Below are positions 29,351-35,510 of a stretch of 35,510 nucleotides of DNA, in pieces. Positions within the stretch are counted from its first letter, which is position 1; each line of letters begins with the position of its first letter. A program made the position numbers and the translations under genes. Origin of the DNA: Desulfovirgula sp. (GTDB lineage: Bacteria; Bacillota; Desulfotomaculia; Desulfotomaculales; Desulfovirgulaceae); contig DYEX01000093.1 in the NCBI GenBank assembly GCA_020725525.1, forward strand, positions 1 through 35,510. Reading direction: 5' to 3'. The notes beneath the pieces were generated by a model that had not been told where the DNA came from, searched no databases, and was given only the letters and a program-made list of their open reading frames with translations.

Positions 29351-30145
29351 ATGGGTGAGGTCATCGTAGTTACTTCCGGCAAGGGAGGAGTTGGCAAAAC
29401 CACCACCACGGCCAACCTGGGGGCCGGCCTGGCCACTCACGGGCACCGGGTGGTACTGGTGGATGCCGATATCGGCCTGCGTAACCTGGACGTGGTCCTG
29501 GGGCTGGAAAATCGCATTGTTTATGATATAACCGATGTGACCGGGGGGCACTGCCGCCTGCGCCAGGCCTTGATCAAGGACAAGCGCTTTGAAGGATTGT
29601 TCCTGTTGCCTGCGGCCCAGACTAAGGATAAAACAGCGGTCAGCCCGGACCAGATGAAAGCTCTATGCCGGGAACTGAAGGAAGAATTCGACTACGTGAT
29701 CATTGACTGCCCCGCCGGCATCGAGCAGGGCTTTCGCAATGCTATTGCCGGGGCGGATAAGGCCATCGTGGTGACCACCCCCGAGGTAGCTGCCGTACGG
29801 GATGCGGACCGGATCATCGGTCTTCTGGAGGCGGCCGAACTGCGGGACCCCAGGCTGATCATTAACCGTATTCGCCCGCGTATGGTGCGACATGGGGATA
29901 TGATGAGCATTGAGGATATTATCGACATCCTGGCCATCGATCTCTTAGGGGTGGTACCTGAGGACGAGATGGTGGTGATCAGCACCAACCGGGGGGAACC
30001 CGTGGTCCAGGATGAGCGTTCCCGTTCGGGACAGGCTTATCGCAATATTGTCCGGCGGATCAAGGGGGAACAGGTACCGATGATGAATCTGGACGAGGGT
30101 GGTTTTGTATCTCGCTTTTTGCGGCGGATGATCGGTTTGTCCTAA
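29351..30145 (+). CDS. minD: Septum site-determining ATPase MinD
   Basis: A ParA/MinD-family ATPase that binds membrane in its ATP form and recruits MinC. The deviant Walker A is GKGGVGKTTTT, with signature Lys11 and Lys16. VDADIGLRNLD and DYVIIDCPAG are the switch and Walker B regions. The C-terminal amphipathic membrane-targeting helix is FVSRFLRRMIGL. The 264-residue length is typical. The start ATG 29351 has AGAGGAGG upstream. Confidence 0.98.
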   Translation: MGEVIVVTSGKGGVGKTTTTANLGAGLATHGHRVVLVDADIGLRNLDVVLGLENRIVYDITDVTGGHCRLRQALIKDKRFEGLFLLPAAQTKDKTAVSPDQMKALCRELKEEFDYVIIDCPAGIEQGFRNAIAGADKAIVVTTPEVAAVRDADRIIGLLEAAELRDPRLIINRIRPRMVRHGDMMSIEDIIDILAIDLLGVVPEDEMVVISTNRGEPVVQDERSRSGQAYRNIVRRIKGEQVPMMNLDEGGFVSRFLRRMIGLS

Positions 30146-30162
30146 TTTACTGGTAAGGGGGG

Positions 30163-30456
30163 TTGGCCTTGCTGGAGTTTTTAAACCGCATGTTCGGGAG
30201 GGAAGCCAGTGGCAGCAAGAATGTGGCCAAGGAGAGATTGCGCCTGGTGCTGGTGCACGACCGGGCCAGTGTTTCGCCCCAGCTTTTGCAGACCTTAAAG
30301 TCGGAATTGATCAGGGTTATTGAGAAATATATGGACATTGACGAGGAGGCGCTGGAGATAAGCCTGGACAGCAATGAAACCCAGGTAGCCCTGGTGGCCA
30401 GCATTCCGGTTAAGGGCATGAAACGCATGACGAGGCACGTGGCGTCGGGTATTTAG
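30163..30456 (+). CDS. minE: Cell division topological specificity factor MinE
   Basis: MinE stimulates the MinD ATPase and drives Min oscillation. The 97-residue protein shows an N-terminal amphipathic membrane-sensing helix (LLEFLNRMFGR), the region KNVAKERLRLVLVHDRASVSP, and the C-terminal topological domain (LKSELIRVIEKYMDIDEEALEISLD). The start is TTG 30163, with AAGGGGGG upstream. Its presence with MinD implies an oscillating Min system rather than DivIVA/MinJ anchoring alone. Confidence 0.95.
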   Translation: MALLEFLNRMFGREASGSKNVAKERLRLVLVHDRASVSPQLLQTLKSELIRVIEKYMDIDEEALEISLDSNETQVALVASIPVKGMKRMTRHVASGI

Positions 30457-30477
30457 GGGATAACCGCACCACCCTGA

Positions 30478-30515
30478 CCCTGTGGTAATTTTGGTATTAC
30501 CCCGGGGCTTTTTTT
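30478..30515 (+). terminator. Terminator after minE
   Basis: A long stem (ccctgtggtaat at 30478-30489 with attaccccgggg at 30496-30507, one internal mismatch) is followed by cttttttt. It ends the min operon before rodA. Confidence 0.88.
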
Positions 30516-30578
30516 GTGTCCGGCGGTGGTATATAATTAAACCTGTAATTTTACGGACGAAAGAAGCGGTGATTTTCC

Positions 30579-31907
30579 TTGGTTTATAAACGGCTCGTGC
30601 GCAGTCTCGATCACGTCCTCCTTCTGGCTGCCGCAATGGTGCTTCTTTTTAGTTTGGTGGCTATCGGCAGCGCTACCCTGGAGTTTACCGATGAATCATT
30701 CAGCCAGTTGAAGAATCTTTTTTTTGTGGTCAAACTCCTCCACCTGGACTACACCTATGTTCTCAGGCAGTTGCTCTGGATTTTTTTAGGCCTGCTGGTT
30801 ATGGCCGTGATGGTGTATATCCCCTATGATGATTTTTGCAAGCATGCCCGGGGGTTATATATACTCAATCTGGTCATGTTGACCGCGGTGATCTTTTTCG
30901 GACGGGAAGCTTTGGGAGCGCAGCGCTGGATTTCTATCGGTCCCTTTAGCTTTCAGCCTTCCGAGTTTTCCAAGCTGATCATGATCATCACCTTTGCCAG
31001 CTTCCTGTCCGCCCGGGAAGGCCGTTTAAACCACCTGCGGGATCTCCTGCCCTGTTTTTTGTATGTAGGGATACCCACTCTTCTGGTGCTAAAGCAGCCG
31101 GACCTGGGTACGTCCATGGTGTTTGTGGCCATCATGTTCGGCATGCTCTTTCTGGCCGGAGCCAGGCCGTCCTTGCTCCTTTCTCTTTTAGGGGCCGGGA
31201 TGGCCCTGCTGATCGGTCTGTTTGTCCTGCACATGTACCTGCATAACGCCGATGTCAACCTGGAAAAACAGTTGCTGGCTCTGGAACAGCAGAAAAAGGT
31301 GGCCGTTTCGGCGGCGGCCAGGGAGGAGTTACAACAGAAATATAACCGGGTTTCGGCGGAATACCGGGTGGCCCACCGCCGGCATGAATTATTTCACCGG
31401 TATGCCCTCAAGGAATACCAGGTAACCCGGCTGACCATTTTCCTGGACCCCAAAAGCGATCTGCTGGGGGCGGGTTACCACGTGTGGCAGTCCCTGATTG
31501 CCATCGGATCCGGAGGGTTGCTGGGTAAGGGGTTGCTGGGCGGCACCCAGAGCCACCTCACCTTTTTGCCCATCCGCCATACGGACTTTATTTTCTCTGT
31601 TGTGGGTGAAGAATTCGGGTTCCTGGGGGCGGTGGTGCTCCTGGGCCTGTATATGCTCATTTTATACCGGGGAATAAAGATTGCTTCCCAGGCCAGGGAC
31701 CTGCAGGGTACGTTACTGGCCGGGGGAGTGGTTTGTATGTTTGCCTTTCACATCTTTGTCAATATTGGGATGACGTCCGGTATTATGCCGGTGACCGGTA
31801 TCCCGTTACCCCTTTTCAGTTACGGTGGCAGCAACATGATCATGAACCTGGCGGCCCTGGGACTTTTGCTCAATGTCTACAACAGGCGCAAGAAAATCCT
31901 GTTTTAG
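30579..31907 (+). CDS. rodA: Peptidoglycan glycosyltransferase RodA (SEDS family), with extended loop
   Basis: RodA polymerises lipid II for lateral wall growth with PBP2. SEDS hallmarks: GAQRWISIGPFSFQPSEFSKL, KQPDLGTSMVF, FLDPKSDLLGAGYHVWQSLIAIGSGGLLGKG, FIFSVVGEEFGFLG and GIPLPLFSYGGSNMI. About ten membrane helices are seen. The extracytoplasmic loop before FLDPKSD is unusually long: residues about 222-278 form a charged, heptad-like helical insertion (NLEKQLLALEQQKKVAVSAA and on). At 442 residues it is longer than typical RodA (about 370-400). The start is TTG 30579 with only a weak ribosome binding site; a tgg-TATATA/TATAAT sequence (30528-30537) may be its promoter. Confidence 0.95.
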   Translation: MVYKRLVRSLDHVLLLAAAMVLLFSLVAIGSATLEFTDESFSQLKNLFFVVKLLHLDYTYVLRQLLWIFLGLLVMAVMVYIPYDDFCKHARGLYILNLVMLTAVIFFGREALGAQRWISIGPFSFQPSEFSKLIMIITFASFLSAREGRLNHLRDLLPCFLYVGIPTLLVLKQPDLGTSMVFVAIMFGMLFLAGARPSLLLSLLGAGMALLIGLFVLHMYLHNADVNLEKQLLALEQQKKVAVSAAAREELQQKYNRVSAEYRVAHRRHELFHRYALKEYQVTRLTIFLDPKSDLLGAGYHVWQSLIAIGSGGLLGKGLLGGTQSHLTFLPIRHTDFIFSVVGEEFGFLGAVVLLGLYMLILYRGIKIASQARDLQGTLLAGGVVCMFAFHIFVNIGMTSGIMPVTGIPLPLFSYGGSNMIMNLAALGLLLNVYNRRKKILF

Positions 31908-32195
31908 GATATGGGCATGGGTGGGGCCAGCAAAGTCTTGAAAATCAAAACTTCCAGGGTTTTGTCATAAACTAGAAAGTCCAGAACAGTCCAGATTGGA
32001 CCCCAGATAAAACAGGGCCTGCCGGTGCTGGATGCCAGATTACTGAGGACGGCTTATTTGCTATTTTTAGAAAACCTGGTCGAAAGGAGGCGCTGGTGCC
32101 GTTTTTCTTCGCGATGACCGCCGCCCATGCCTTATAGCCATTATAGCCACAATTTGATATAATGGGGATAAGACTTTTAGAAGGGCGGTGACACC
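31908..32195. other. Intergenic region between rodA and the toxin-antitoxin unit
   Basis: No gene could be supported. Two short open stretches (about 32010-32136) have neither a ribosome binding site nor recognisable products and may be remnants. A weak hairpin (caaaac...gttttg, about 31947-31966) follows rodA without a T-run. The direct repeat ttatagcca (32132-32149) lies in the promoter of the next genes. Confidence 0.5.
32135..32163 (+). promoter_or_regulatory. Promoter of the toxin-antitoxin unit
   Basis: TAGCCA (32135-32140) and consensus TATAAT (32158-32163) have a 17-base spacer, about 30 bases before the antitoxin start. The tandem ttatagcca repeat (32132-32140 and 32141-32149) overlaps the -35 and could be an autoregulatory operator, as is usual for antitoxins of this type (inference). 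Confidence 0.55.
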
Positions 32196-32651
32196 GTGCT
32201 TCAGGTATCTGTTCACGAAGCGAAAAACAGGCTCACGGTTCTGCGCCGCGAGGCCGCTGCCGGTAAAGAATTTCTCCTGTCCGACGCCAGGCGGAAGGAC
32301 GACTGCCCGGTATCCCTCATCTCCACCGGTTTACTTGACGAGCTTTGCGAGACAAAGACGTTTAGTTACGAGTGGCTGGACCGTCCGGGAGGGGAGAGCG
32401 ACCACTACACGCTGTACAACGTGGAGACGGGCGTTTACGGGGTCGGCCCGACCAAACAGGAGGCGGTTGAAGACTTTATCGACAACATTCTGGATTACGC
32501 GCGGGTTTATTTTGACGACTTGCCGTTTTATTTAAGCCCGTCCGGGGGTAGGCGGGAGCATTACTGGTACTTAAGGCGCGTCCTCCGGTGCGAAGGGGAC
32601 AGGGAGAAACTTTTCCGCGTCCTGGGTTTGGAAAAGGCGCTGGTGGACTGA
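32196..32651 (+). CDS. Putative antitoxin with Phd/YefM-like and HicB-like parts
   Basis: A 151-residue protein. Residues 1-45 (VSVHEAKNRLTVLRREAAAGKEFLLSDARRKDDCPVSLIS) resemble the DNA-binding N-terminus of Phd/YefM antitoxins. Residues about 68-110 (SDHYTLYNVETGVYGVGPTKQEAVEDFIDNILDYARVYFDD) resemble the beta-beta-alpha core of HicB-like antitoxins. The tail (EHYWYLRRVLRCEGDREKLFRVLGLEKALVD) is unassigned. The start is GTG 32196, with AAGGGCGGTG upstream. Its stop overlaps the next start (TGATG), the tight coupling typical of toxin-antitoxin pairs. Similarity was judged by eye, so the call is tentative. Confidence 0.55.
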   Translation: MLQVSVHEAKNRLTVLRREAAAGKEFLLSDARRKDDCPVSLISTGLLDELCETKTFSYEWLDRPGGESDHYTLYNVETGVYGVGPTKQEAVEDFIDNILDYARVYFDDLPFYLSPSGGRREHYWYLRRVLRCEGDREKLFRVLGLEKALVD

Positions 32652-32836
32652 TGGGATATACCTTCACATGGGACGACATCGAGAAAATCTGCCGGAAGCT
32701 GGGGATGAAAAGACAGGGCAAAACTTCGGTATGGAAGGGCGTGGGACCGGACAGAATAAAGCGTACGTGTATAATCCACGCGAAGCACAAAGGGAATGTA
32801 GGTTCGGGGCTGGTGCAAAAAATTGCCACGAAGTAG
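32651..32836 (+). CDS. Putative HicA-like toxin
   Basis: A basic 61-residue protein: MGYTFTWDDIEKICRKLGMK, then a beta region (TSVWKGVGPDRIKRTCIIHAKHKG) and a final helix (GSGLVQKIATK). Size, charge and alpha-beta-beta-beta-alpha order fit HicA mRNA interferases. The usual catalytic GSH motif appears as GKTS, so the canonical histidine seems to be missing, and a different residue (perhaps the His in IIHAKH) would have to serve. ATG 32651 shares one base with the preceding stop; the longer frame from 32588 overlaps the antitoxin and is unlikely. The antitoxin-first order is opposite to most hicAB loci. Confidence 0.5.
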   Translation: MGYTFTWDDIEKICRKLGMKRQGKTSVWKGVGPDRIKRTCIIHAKHKGNVGSGLVQKIATK

Positions 32837-32903
32837 TTGGGATTCAGTTCGGTTGAAGAAATGTACAGGTTTTTAAAAGAGGAATGTTAGTGATTTTGAA
32901 CGT

Positions 32904-32933
32904 GTCGGGCTACGCGCCCGGCTTTTTATTTTT
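32904..32933 (+). terminator. Terminator of the toxin-antitoxin unit
   Basis: Stem gtcgggc (32904-32910) and gcccggc (32916-32922, one G-U pair) is followed by tttttattttt. It makes the two genes a self-contained transcription unit. Confidence 0.85.
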
Positions 32934-32948
32934 GGGGAGCCTTTTTCC

Positions 32949-33152
32949 ATGCCCAATCTTTTCCGGCGGGAAGGGGGGATCGGTTGTCCGCCTGACCCGG
33001 AGACGATAGTGTCTTACCACATGACTTTGCCTGGGAGTCTGTTCGAACATTACCGCCAGGATTTGTACCTCGTAGCTCTTTCAGAAGCAGTCGAACTGCC
33101 AGGAGATGAAATCCTTTTCCCGGAAACCTTGAACTATATTTTGCCAACTTAG
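32949..33152 (+). CDS. Small hypothetical protein
   Basis: A 67-residue frame from ATG 32949, with GGGGAG about 9 bases upstream, between the toxin-antitoxin terminator and the transposon. The product is acidic in its second half, has no membrane helix and was not recognised. It has no evident promoter because it starts 16 bases after a terminator, so it may be a remnant or a chance frame. Confidence 0.3.
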   Translation: MPNLFRREGGIGCPPDPETIVSYHMTLPGSLFEHYRQDLYLVALSEAVELPGDEILFPETLNYILPT

Positions 33153-33178
33153 TTGAGCATTCCTGCTCCTAAGTTGAG
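33148..33178. repeat. Direct repeat, 21-base period
   Basis: cttagttgag (33148-33157) and ctaagttgag (33169-33178) match at 9 of 10 bases. They sit just upstream of the strong ribosome binding site at 33189-33196 and could be two operator half-sites on one face of the helix for the interrupted gene. Confidence 0.4.
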
Positions 33179-33188
33179 TTTAACAGAT

Positions 33189-33212
33189 AAGGAGGTGATT
33201 TTGATGTTATAC
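33189..33212 (+). pseudogene. Start of a host gene interrupted by the transposon
   Basis: A textbook ribosome binding site (AAGGAGGTGATT) is followed at 33204 by ATG TTA TAC, and the next base is the first base of the transposon end (33213). Read through, the frame stops after four codons. A site of this quality ahead of a four-codon frame is best explained as the first three codons of a gene cut by insertion; the rest should lie beyond the element, outside this window. Confidence 0.5.
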
Positions 33213-33262
33213 TGTTAATGCTCACGCTATTTGACCGTCACTTGTTCAAATTTCGTGACCGC
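33213..33262 (+). mobile_element. Left end of transposon A
   Basis: TGTTAATGCTCACGC at 33213 begins with TGT, the terminal trinucleotide of Mu/TnsB-type elements, and matches the sequence at 35438 (TGTCAATTCTCAC). A second conserved block about 31-43 bases inward (TGTTCAAATTTCG) matches TGCCCATTTTCG at the same distance in the other end. The pattern fits repeated transposase-binding sites. The five bases before it (tatac) would be the target duplication. Confidence 0.55.
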
Positions 33263-33277
33263 TGTAGGGAGTGAGAA

Positions 33278-33296
33278 GCCGGCCAAGTAGGCCGGC
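33278..33296 (-). terminator. Hairpin after the transposition ATPase gene
   Basis: A perfect 7-bp repeat gccggcc (33278-33284) and ggccggc (33290-33296) with loop aagta lies immediately after the ATPase stop on the minus strand. The T-run after it is poor, so it may be a weak terminator or a transcript-protecting hairpin. Confidence 0.5.
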
Positions 33297-34103
33297 CTAT
33301 GAATCGTCTTCGAACTCTCCGAGGGCGCGTCTGGCCGTGGCCTCGTCAATGATGGGCTTTTCCTGCAGGAACCCATCCAGGAGGCAGGCAGTACAGATGT
33401 TGTTTATCTTTCGGGGTATGCCCTTTGAGAAGTGATAGATAACGTTTATAGCCTCATCAGAAAACAGCGCATGTTTTACTCCTGCCAGCTGGAGGTGGTG
33501 CTGGATGTAGGCTTTGGTTTCCTGGGCAGAGAGGCCGGTGAGGTGAAACCGCAGGTTTACCCGCTGGGTAATGGCCTCAAAAGTTTGCAGCCGCAGCCGG
33601 TGGCGCAGTTCGGTTTGGCCCACCAGAATCAGGGCCATGGGAGAGGCAGCGTCCATCTGGAAGTTAGTCAGGAAGCGTATTTCCTCCAGCATGGCAGGAC
33701 TGAGCAGGTGCCCTTCGTCGATGATGATTACCGGCTGTTTATCGTAGTTTTTGTAGGCGTCCCAGAGGGCCTCGGTCAGCTGCCGCCGGGCATCGGCCGC
33801 GTGAAAGGCGGGCTTCAACCCCATCTGGAAGCACAGTTCCCGGTAGAGGTGCCGGGGTATGAGGCCCGACTGGGAGACGTAAAGCACGCGGTAGCGCGCC
33901 GGGTCAAGCTGGTGGGAGAGTGTCCGCACGGCAGTAGACTTACCCGCTCCCACCTCGCCGGTCAGGAGCCCGAAGCCGCGGGTTCTCACCAGGTAGTTCA
34001 GGCGGGCCAGAGTTTCCCTGATCTGCGCCGAGGGGAAAAGATTTTCCGGCGCGATCTGGCGGCTGAAAGGAGTGGTGGTAAACCCGTAAAAGGCCTCAAA
34101 CAT
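33297..34103 (-). CDS. ExeA-type AAA+ ATPase of a transposon (TnsC/TniB-like role)
   Basis: A 268-residue P-loop ATPase. The ExeA-family opening is MFEAFYGFTTTPFSRQIAPENLFPSA. Walker A GEVGAGKST is at residues 49-57, Walker B PVIIIDEGHLL at about 124-134, and the sensor/arginine region follows (LVGQTELRHRL, QRVNLRFHLTGLS). Paired with a DDE transposase, such ATPases are thought to choose target DNA and activate the transposase, as TnsC, TniB and MuB do. The frame extends to 34166, but GAGGAGG lies 6-8 bases before ATG 34103, which overlaps the end of the transposase gene by 8 bases. Confidence 0.88.
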   Translation of the reverse strand: MFEAFYGFTTTPFSRQIAPENLFPSAQIRETLARLNYLVRTRGFGLLTGEVGAGKSTAVRTLSHQLDPARYRVLYVSQSGLIPRHLYRELCFQMGLKPAFHAADARRQLTEALWDAYKNYDKQPVIIIDEGHLLSPAMLEEIRFLTNFQMDAASPMALILVGQTELRHRLRLQTFEAITQRVNLRFHLTGLSAQETKAYIQHHLQLAGVKHALFSDEAINVIYHFSKGIPRKINNICTACLLDGFLQEKPIIDEATARRALGEFEDDS

Positions 34104-35205
34104 GATTTTCCTCCTCTCCGGGGACGTAGAAGCGGATGCGGCCCAACTCCTCCTTGAGCGCGTCAACGTGCTTTTTGCGCAGCAGTTCGAGGTAACTCAG
34201 CTTCGGGACGGGCTTATTGGTTTTGTCTTCGGGCGGTACTTCCACCCGCTCGTCGGTCTTCCGGTGGAGCTCCAGAGGACGGGCTTCGCCCACGGCCTGC
34301 CCGTTGTGAAAAACCTGCAGGCGGCTCAAGTCAAAGGGGTCATAGCGGATTTCGATAGTTGCCCCGGCCAGATGCGCCGGCACCTCGTAGCGGTTACCCT
34401 GGAAGGAAAAGCAACCGGTCTTGTCGACCTTGCGTTTTTCCCGCCAGAGGAAGGCAGCGGTAAGTGCCAGGGGGTCGGCTAATCTGATTTCCCCGGGTCC
34501 CCTGGCAAAGCGCGTGGCCGGGGTCTGGCCGGTCTCGGTATGCACGTGGTGGTGGTAGAACTGCTCCAGCCAGGCCCAGAAGAACTCGTTGAGCTGCTCC
34601 AGGGTTTTGGGCGCCAAGCGCACCACCTCGGGGATAAAAGACCGCTGCACCGTGCCGAAGAAGCGCTCCACTTTGCCCTTACCTTCCGGGGCATAAGGCC
34701 GGGCAGAGAGGTGTCTGATGCCTAAGTTGGCGCAGACAAGGGCAAACTGGCGGGACTGAAAAACCGCGCCGTTGTCGCAGTACACTCTGGCGGGCACACC
34801 CCGTTTTAAGATGGCCTGCTTAAAGCAGTGCAGGAGGCTCACCAGGTCCTCGGAAAAGTAGAACTGGGCGTGGCAGGCCAGTCTGGAGTAATCGTCGAGG
34901 AAAGCGATCAGATAGGTGCGGCGCTTCTTGGCGGGGTTTTGGGGGTCCGGCAGCCAGGGCCCGTAGCACACGTCGGCCTGCCACAGGCGGTTGGGTCCCT
35001 CCTGTTCGAAGCGGCGGAAAGTCCTGGCCGGCTTGGCGAGGAGCCGCCTGGTCTTGCCCAGGAGCCTCAAGTGCCGGGCCAGGGTAGAGACCTTCAACTC
35101 TCCGGGGCCTACGGGTGTTTCTGGGTCCAGCGCCAGCATTTCCGCTATCTGCCGCACGCTGCGCTCGGGGAGCTCCTCTTTAAGAGCCACAGCTTTAGCC
35201 AGCAC
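34096..35205 (-). CDS. DDE-type integrase/transposase (rve fold), 5' end truncated
   Basis: A retroviral-integrase-fold transposase. Counting from GTG 35205, the catalytic residues are Asp78 (WQADVCYG), Asp144 (VYCDNGAVF) and Glu180 (EGKGKVERFFG), with the D-35-E spacing of the superfamily. A beta-barrel-like domain (KTGCFSFQGNRYEVPAHLAG) follows. An N-terminal helix-turn-helix (SVRQIAEML, STLARHLRLLG) binds DNA. GTG 35205 has no ribosome binding site, and recognisable sequence continues upstream in frame (see 35206-35436), so the intact gene was longer. It overlaps the ATPase gene by 8 bases. Confidence 0.88.
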   Translation of the reverse strand: MLAKAVALKEELPERSVRQIAEMLALDPETPVGPGELKVSTLARHLRLLGKTRRLLAKPARTFRRFEQEGPNRLWQADVCYGPWLPDPQNPAKKRRTYLIAFLDDYSRLACHAQFYFSEDLVSLLHCFKQAILKRGVPARVYCDNGAVFQSRQFALVCANLGIRHLSARPYAPEGKGKVERFFGTVQRSFIPEVVRLAPKTLEQLNEFFWAWLEQFYHHHVHTETGQTPATRFARGPGEIRLADPLALTAAFLWREKRKVDKTGCFSFQGNRYEVPAHLAGATIEIRYDPFDLSRLQVFHNGQAVGEARPLELHRKTDERVEVPPEDKTNKPVPKLSYLELLRKKHVDALKEELGRIRFYVPGEEENHV

Positions 35206-35436
35206 TTCCGGTGTAATTACCCGTGGTTTTGAGCGGTCACAGCGGGGCTTTGGCTTCAGGGCTTCAAAACCGCCTTCGCGGTAAGCCTTCAGCCAGCGGC
35301 GCAGGGTGCGCGGTGAAACCCACCGGTGAGTGCCGTTTGGTGCAGCATGCAGGCGGCTCAGGATTTCCTTGCGCCGGCGGCTCTTCTCGGCCCGGTCGAG
35401 GTCGGGCTCCAGGAGCGGGCTAATGACACCGTAACG
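35206..35436 (-). pseudogene. N-terminal coding part of the transposase without a start codon
   Basis: The transposase frame is open for 77 more codons upstream of GTG 35205, reading from RYGVISPLLEPDLDRAEK through RWVSPRTLRRWLKAYREGGFEALKPKPR. This is a typical helix-turn-helix N-terminus of the family. There is no ATG, GTG or TTG in it, and a TGA in frame lies at 35442-35440. Relatives, as recalled, continue with ...LFRYG before this point. The homology stops where transposon end B begins, so the gene is probably inactive here. Confidence 0.6.
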
Positions 35437-35437
35437 G

Positions 35438-35510
35438 TGTCAATTCTCACTTTAATTTAGCCCAACCCCTGCCCATTTTCGCAGACTAAACAATCTGCAA
35501 CTATTTCCGA
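35438..35510 (+). mobile_element. Left end of a second, related transposon B
   Basis: TGTCAATTCTCACTTTAATTT begins at 35438 and resembles the left end at 33213 in the same orientation, not the inverted orientation expected for the right end of transposon A. Internal blocks tgcccattttcgcaga (35470-35485) and tgcaactatttccga (35496-35510) look like repeated transposase-binding sites. The element would continue to the right of the window. The candidate target duplication is aacgg (35433-35437). Confidence 0.5.

Noticed and set aside
32010-32136. Short open frames upstream of the toxin-antitoxin unit, one reading KQGLPVLDARLLRTAYLLFLE
   Set aside because: They have no start codon with a ribosome binding site and no recognisable family. 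They may be remnants but cannot be supported as genes.
35424-35442. A 19-base perfect palindrome (tgacaccg-taa-cggtgtca) that could be an operator or inverted repeat
   Set aside because: It spans the junction between the transposase codons and transposon end B, so half comes from each. It is most likely a coincidence of the insertion site.

Overview
The window looks like the chromosome of a spore-forming, Gram-positive anaerobe of the Clostridia, probably a thermophilic, moderately GC-rich Peptococcaceae/Desulfotomaculum-type organism. The reasons are the core gene order (tig-clpP-clpX-lonB-lon-engB, then valS-folC, then maf-radC-mreBCD-mrdA-minCDE-rodA), a forespore-type LonB, a GerA/GerC spore germination operon, and frequent GTG/TTG starts with strong Shine-Dalgarno sites. 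The genus is an inference from gene order and protein similarity recalled from memory; no search was run.

Layout. 1-1600: the tail of an upstream gene with its terminator, then an MFS exporter. 1601-3160 (minus strand): a three-gene sodium-pump decarboxylase cluster (small OadG-like membrane subunit, biotin carrier, OadB-like beta subunit) with a good promoter at 3251-3279; the carboxyltransferase subunit is not here. 3161-3716: an AT-rich divergent spacer. 3717-12138: the protein quality-control block (trigger factor, ClpP, ClpX, LonB, Lon, EngB), with lonB behind a sigma-F-like promoter. 12157-13269 (minus): an orphan NMT1/THI5-like substrate-binding protein. 13343-17668: valS and folC. 17680-21108: a sigma-G-like promoter driving gerA, gerC and a small membrane gene in place of gerB. 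21126-22145: a Na+/Ca2+ exchanger-family protein. 22219-30515: DUF4321 protein, maf, radC, the rod-shape genes mreBCD and mrdA, a terminator, then minC (C-terminal domain only), minD and minE, and another terminator. 30579-31907: rodA.

From about 31.9 kb the window becomes accessory. It holds a compact two-gene unit (32196-32836) that looks like a toxin-antitoxin pair, with a Phd/YefM-like plus HicB-like antitoxin followed by a HicA-like toxin, closed by a terminator. A transposon then begins with a recognisable end at 33213 (TGTTAATGCTCAC), carrying an ExeA-type ATPase and a DDE transposase on the minus strand. Its transposase loses its N-terminus at 35437/35438, exactly where a second, similar end (TGTCAATTCTCAC) begins in the same orientation. 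This suggests a second related element inserted into the first. The first element itself seems to have interrupted a host gene just after its ribosome binding site and third codon.

The most interesting leads are the hybrid Phd/HicB-HicA unit, the nested transposon ends, the parallel coiled-coil insertions in the partner proteins PBP2 and RodA, the MinC without an N-terminal domain, and the gerB-less germination operon with forespore-type promoters.
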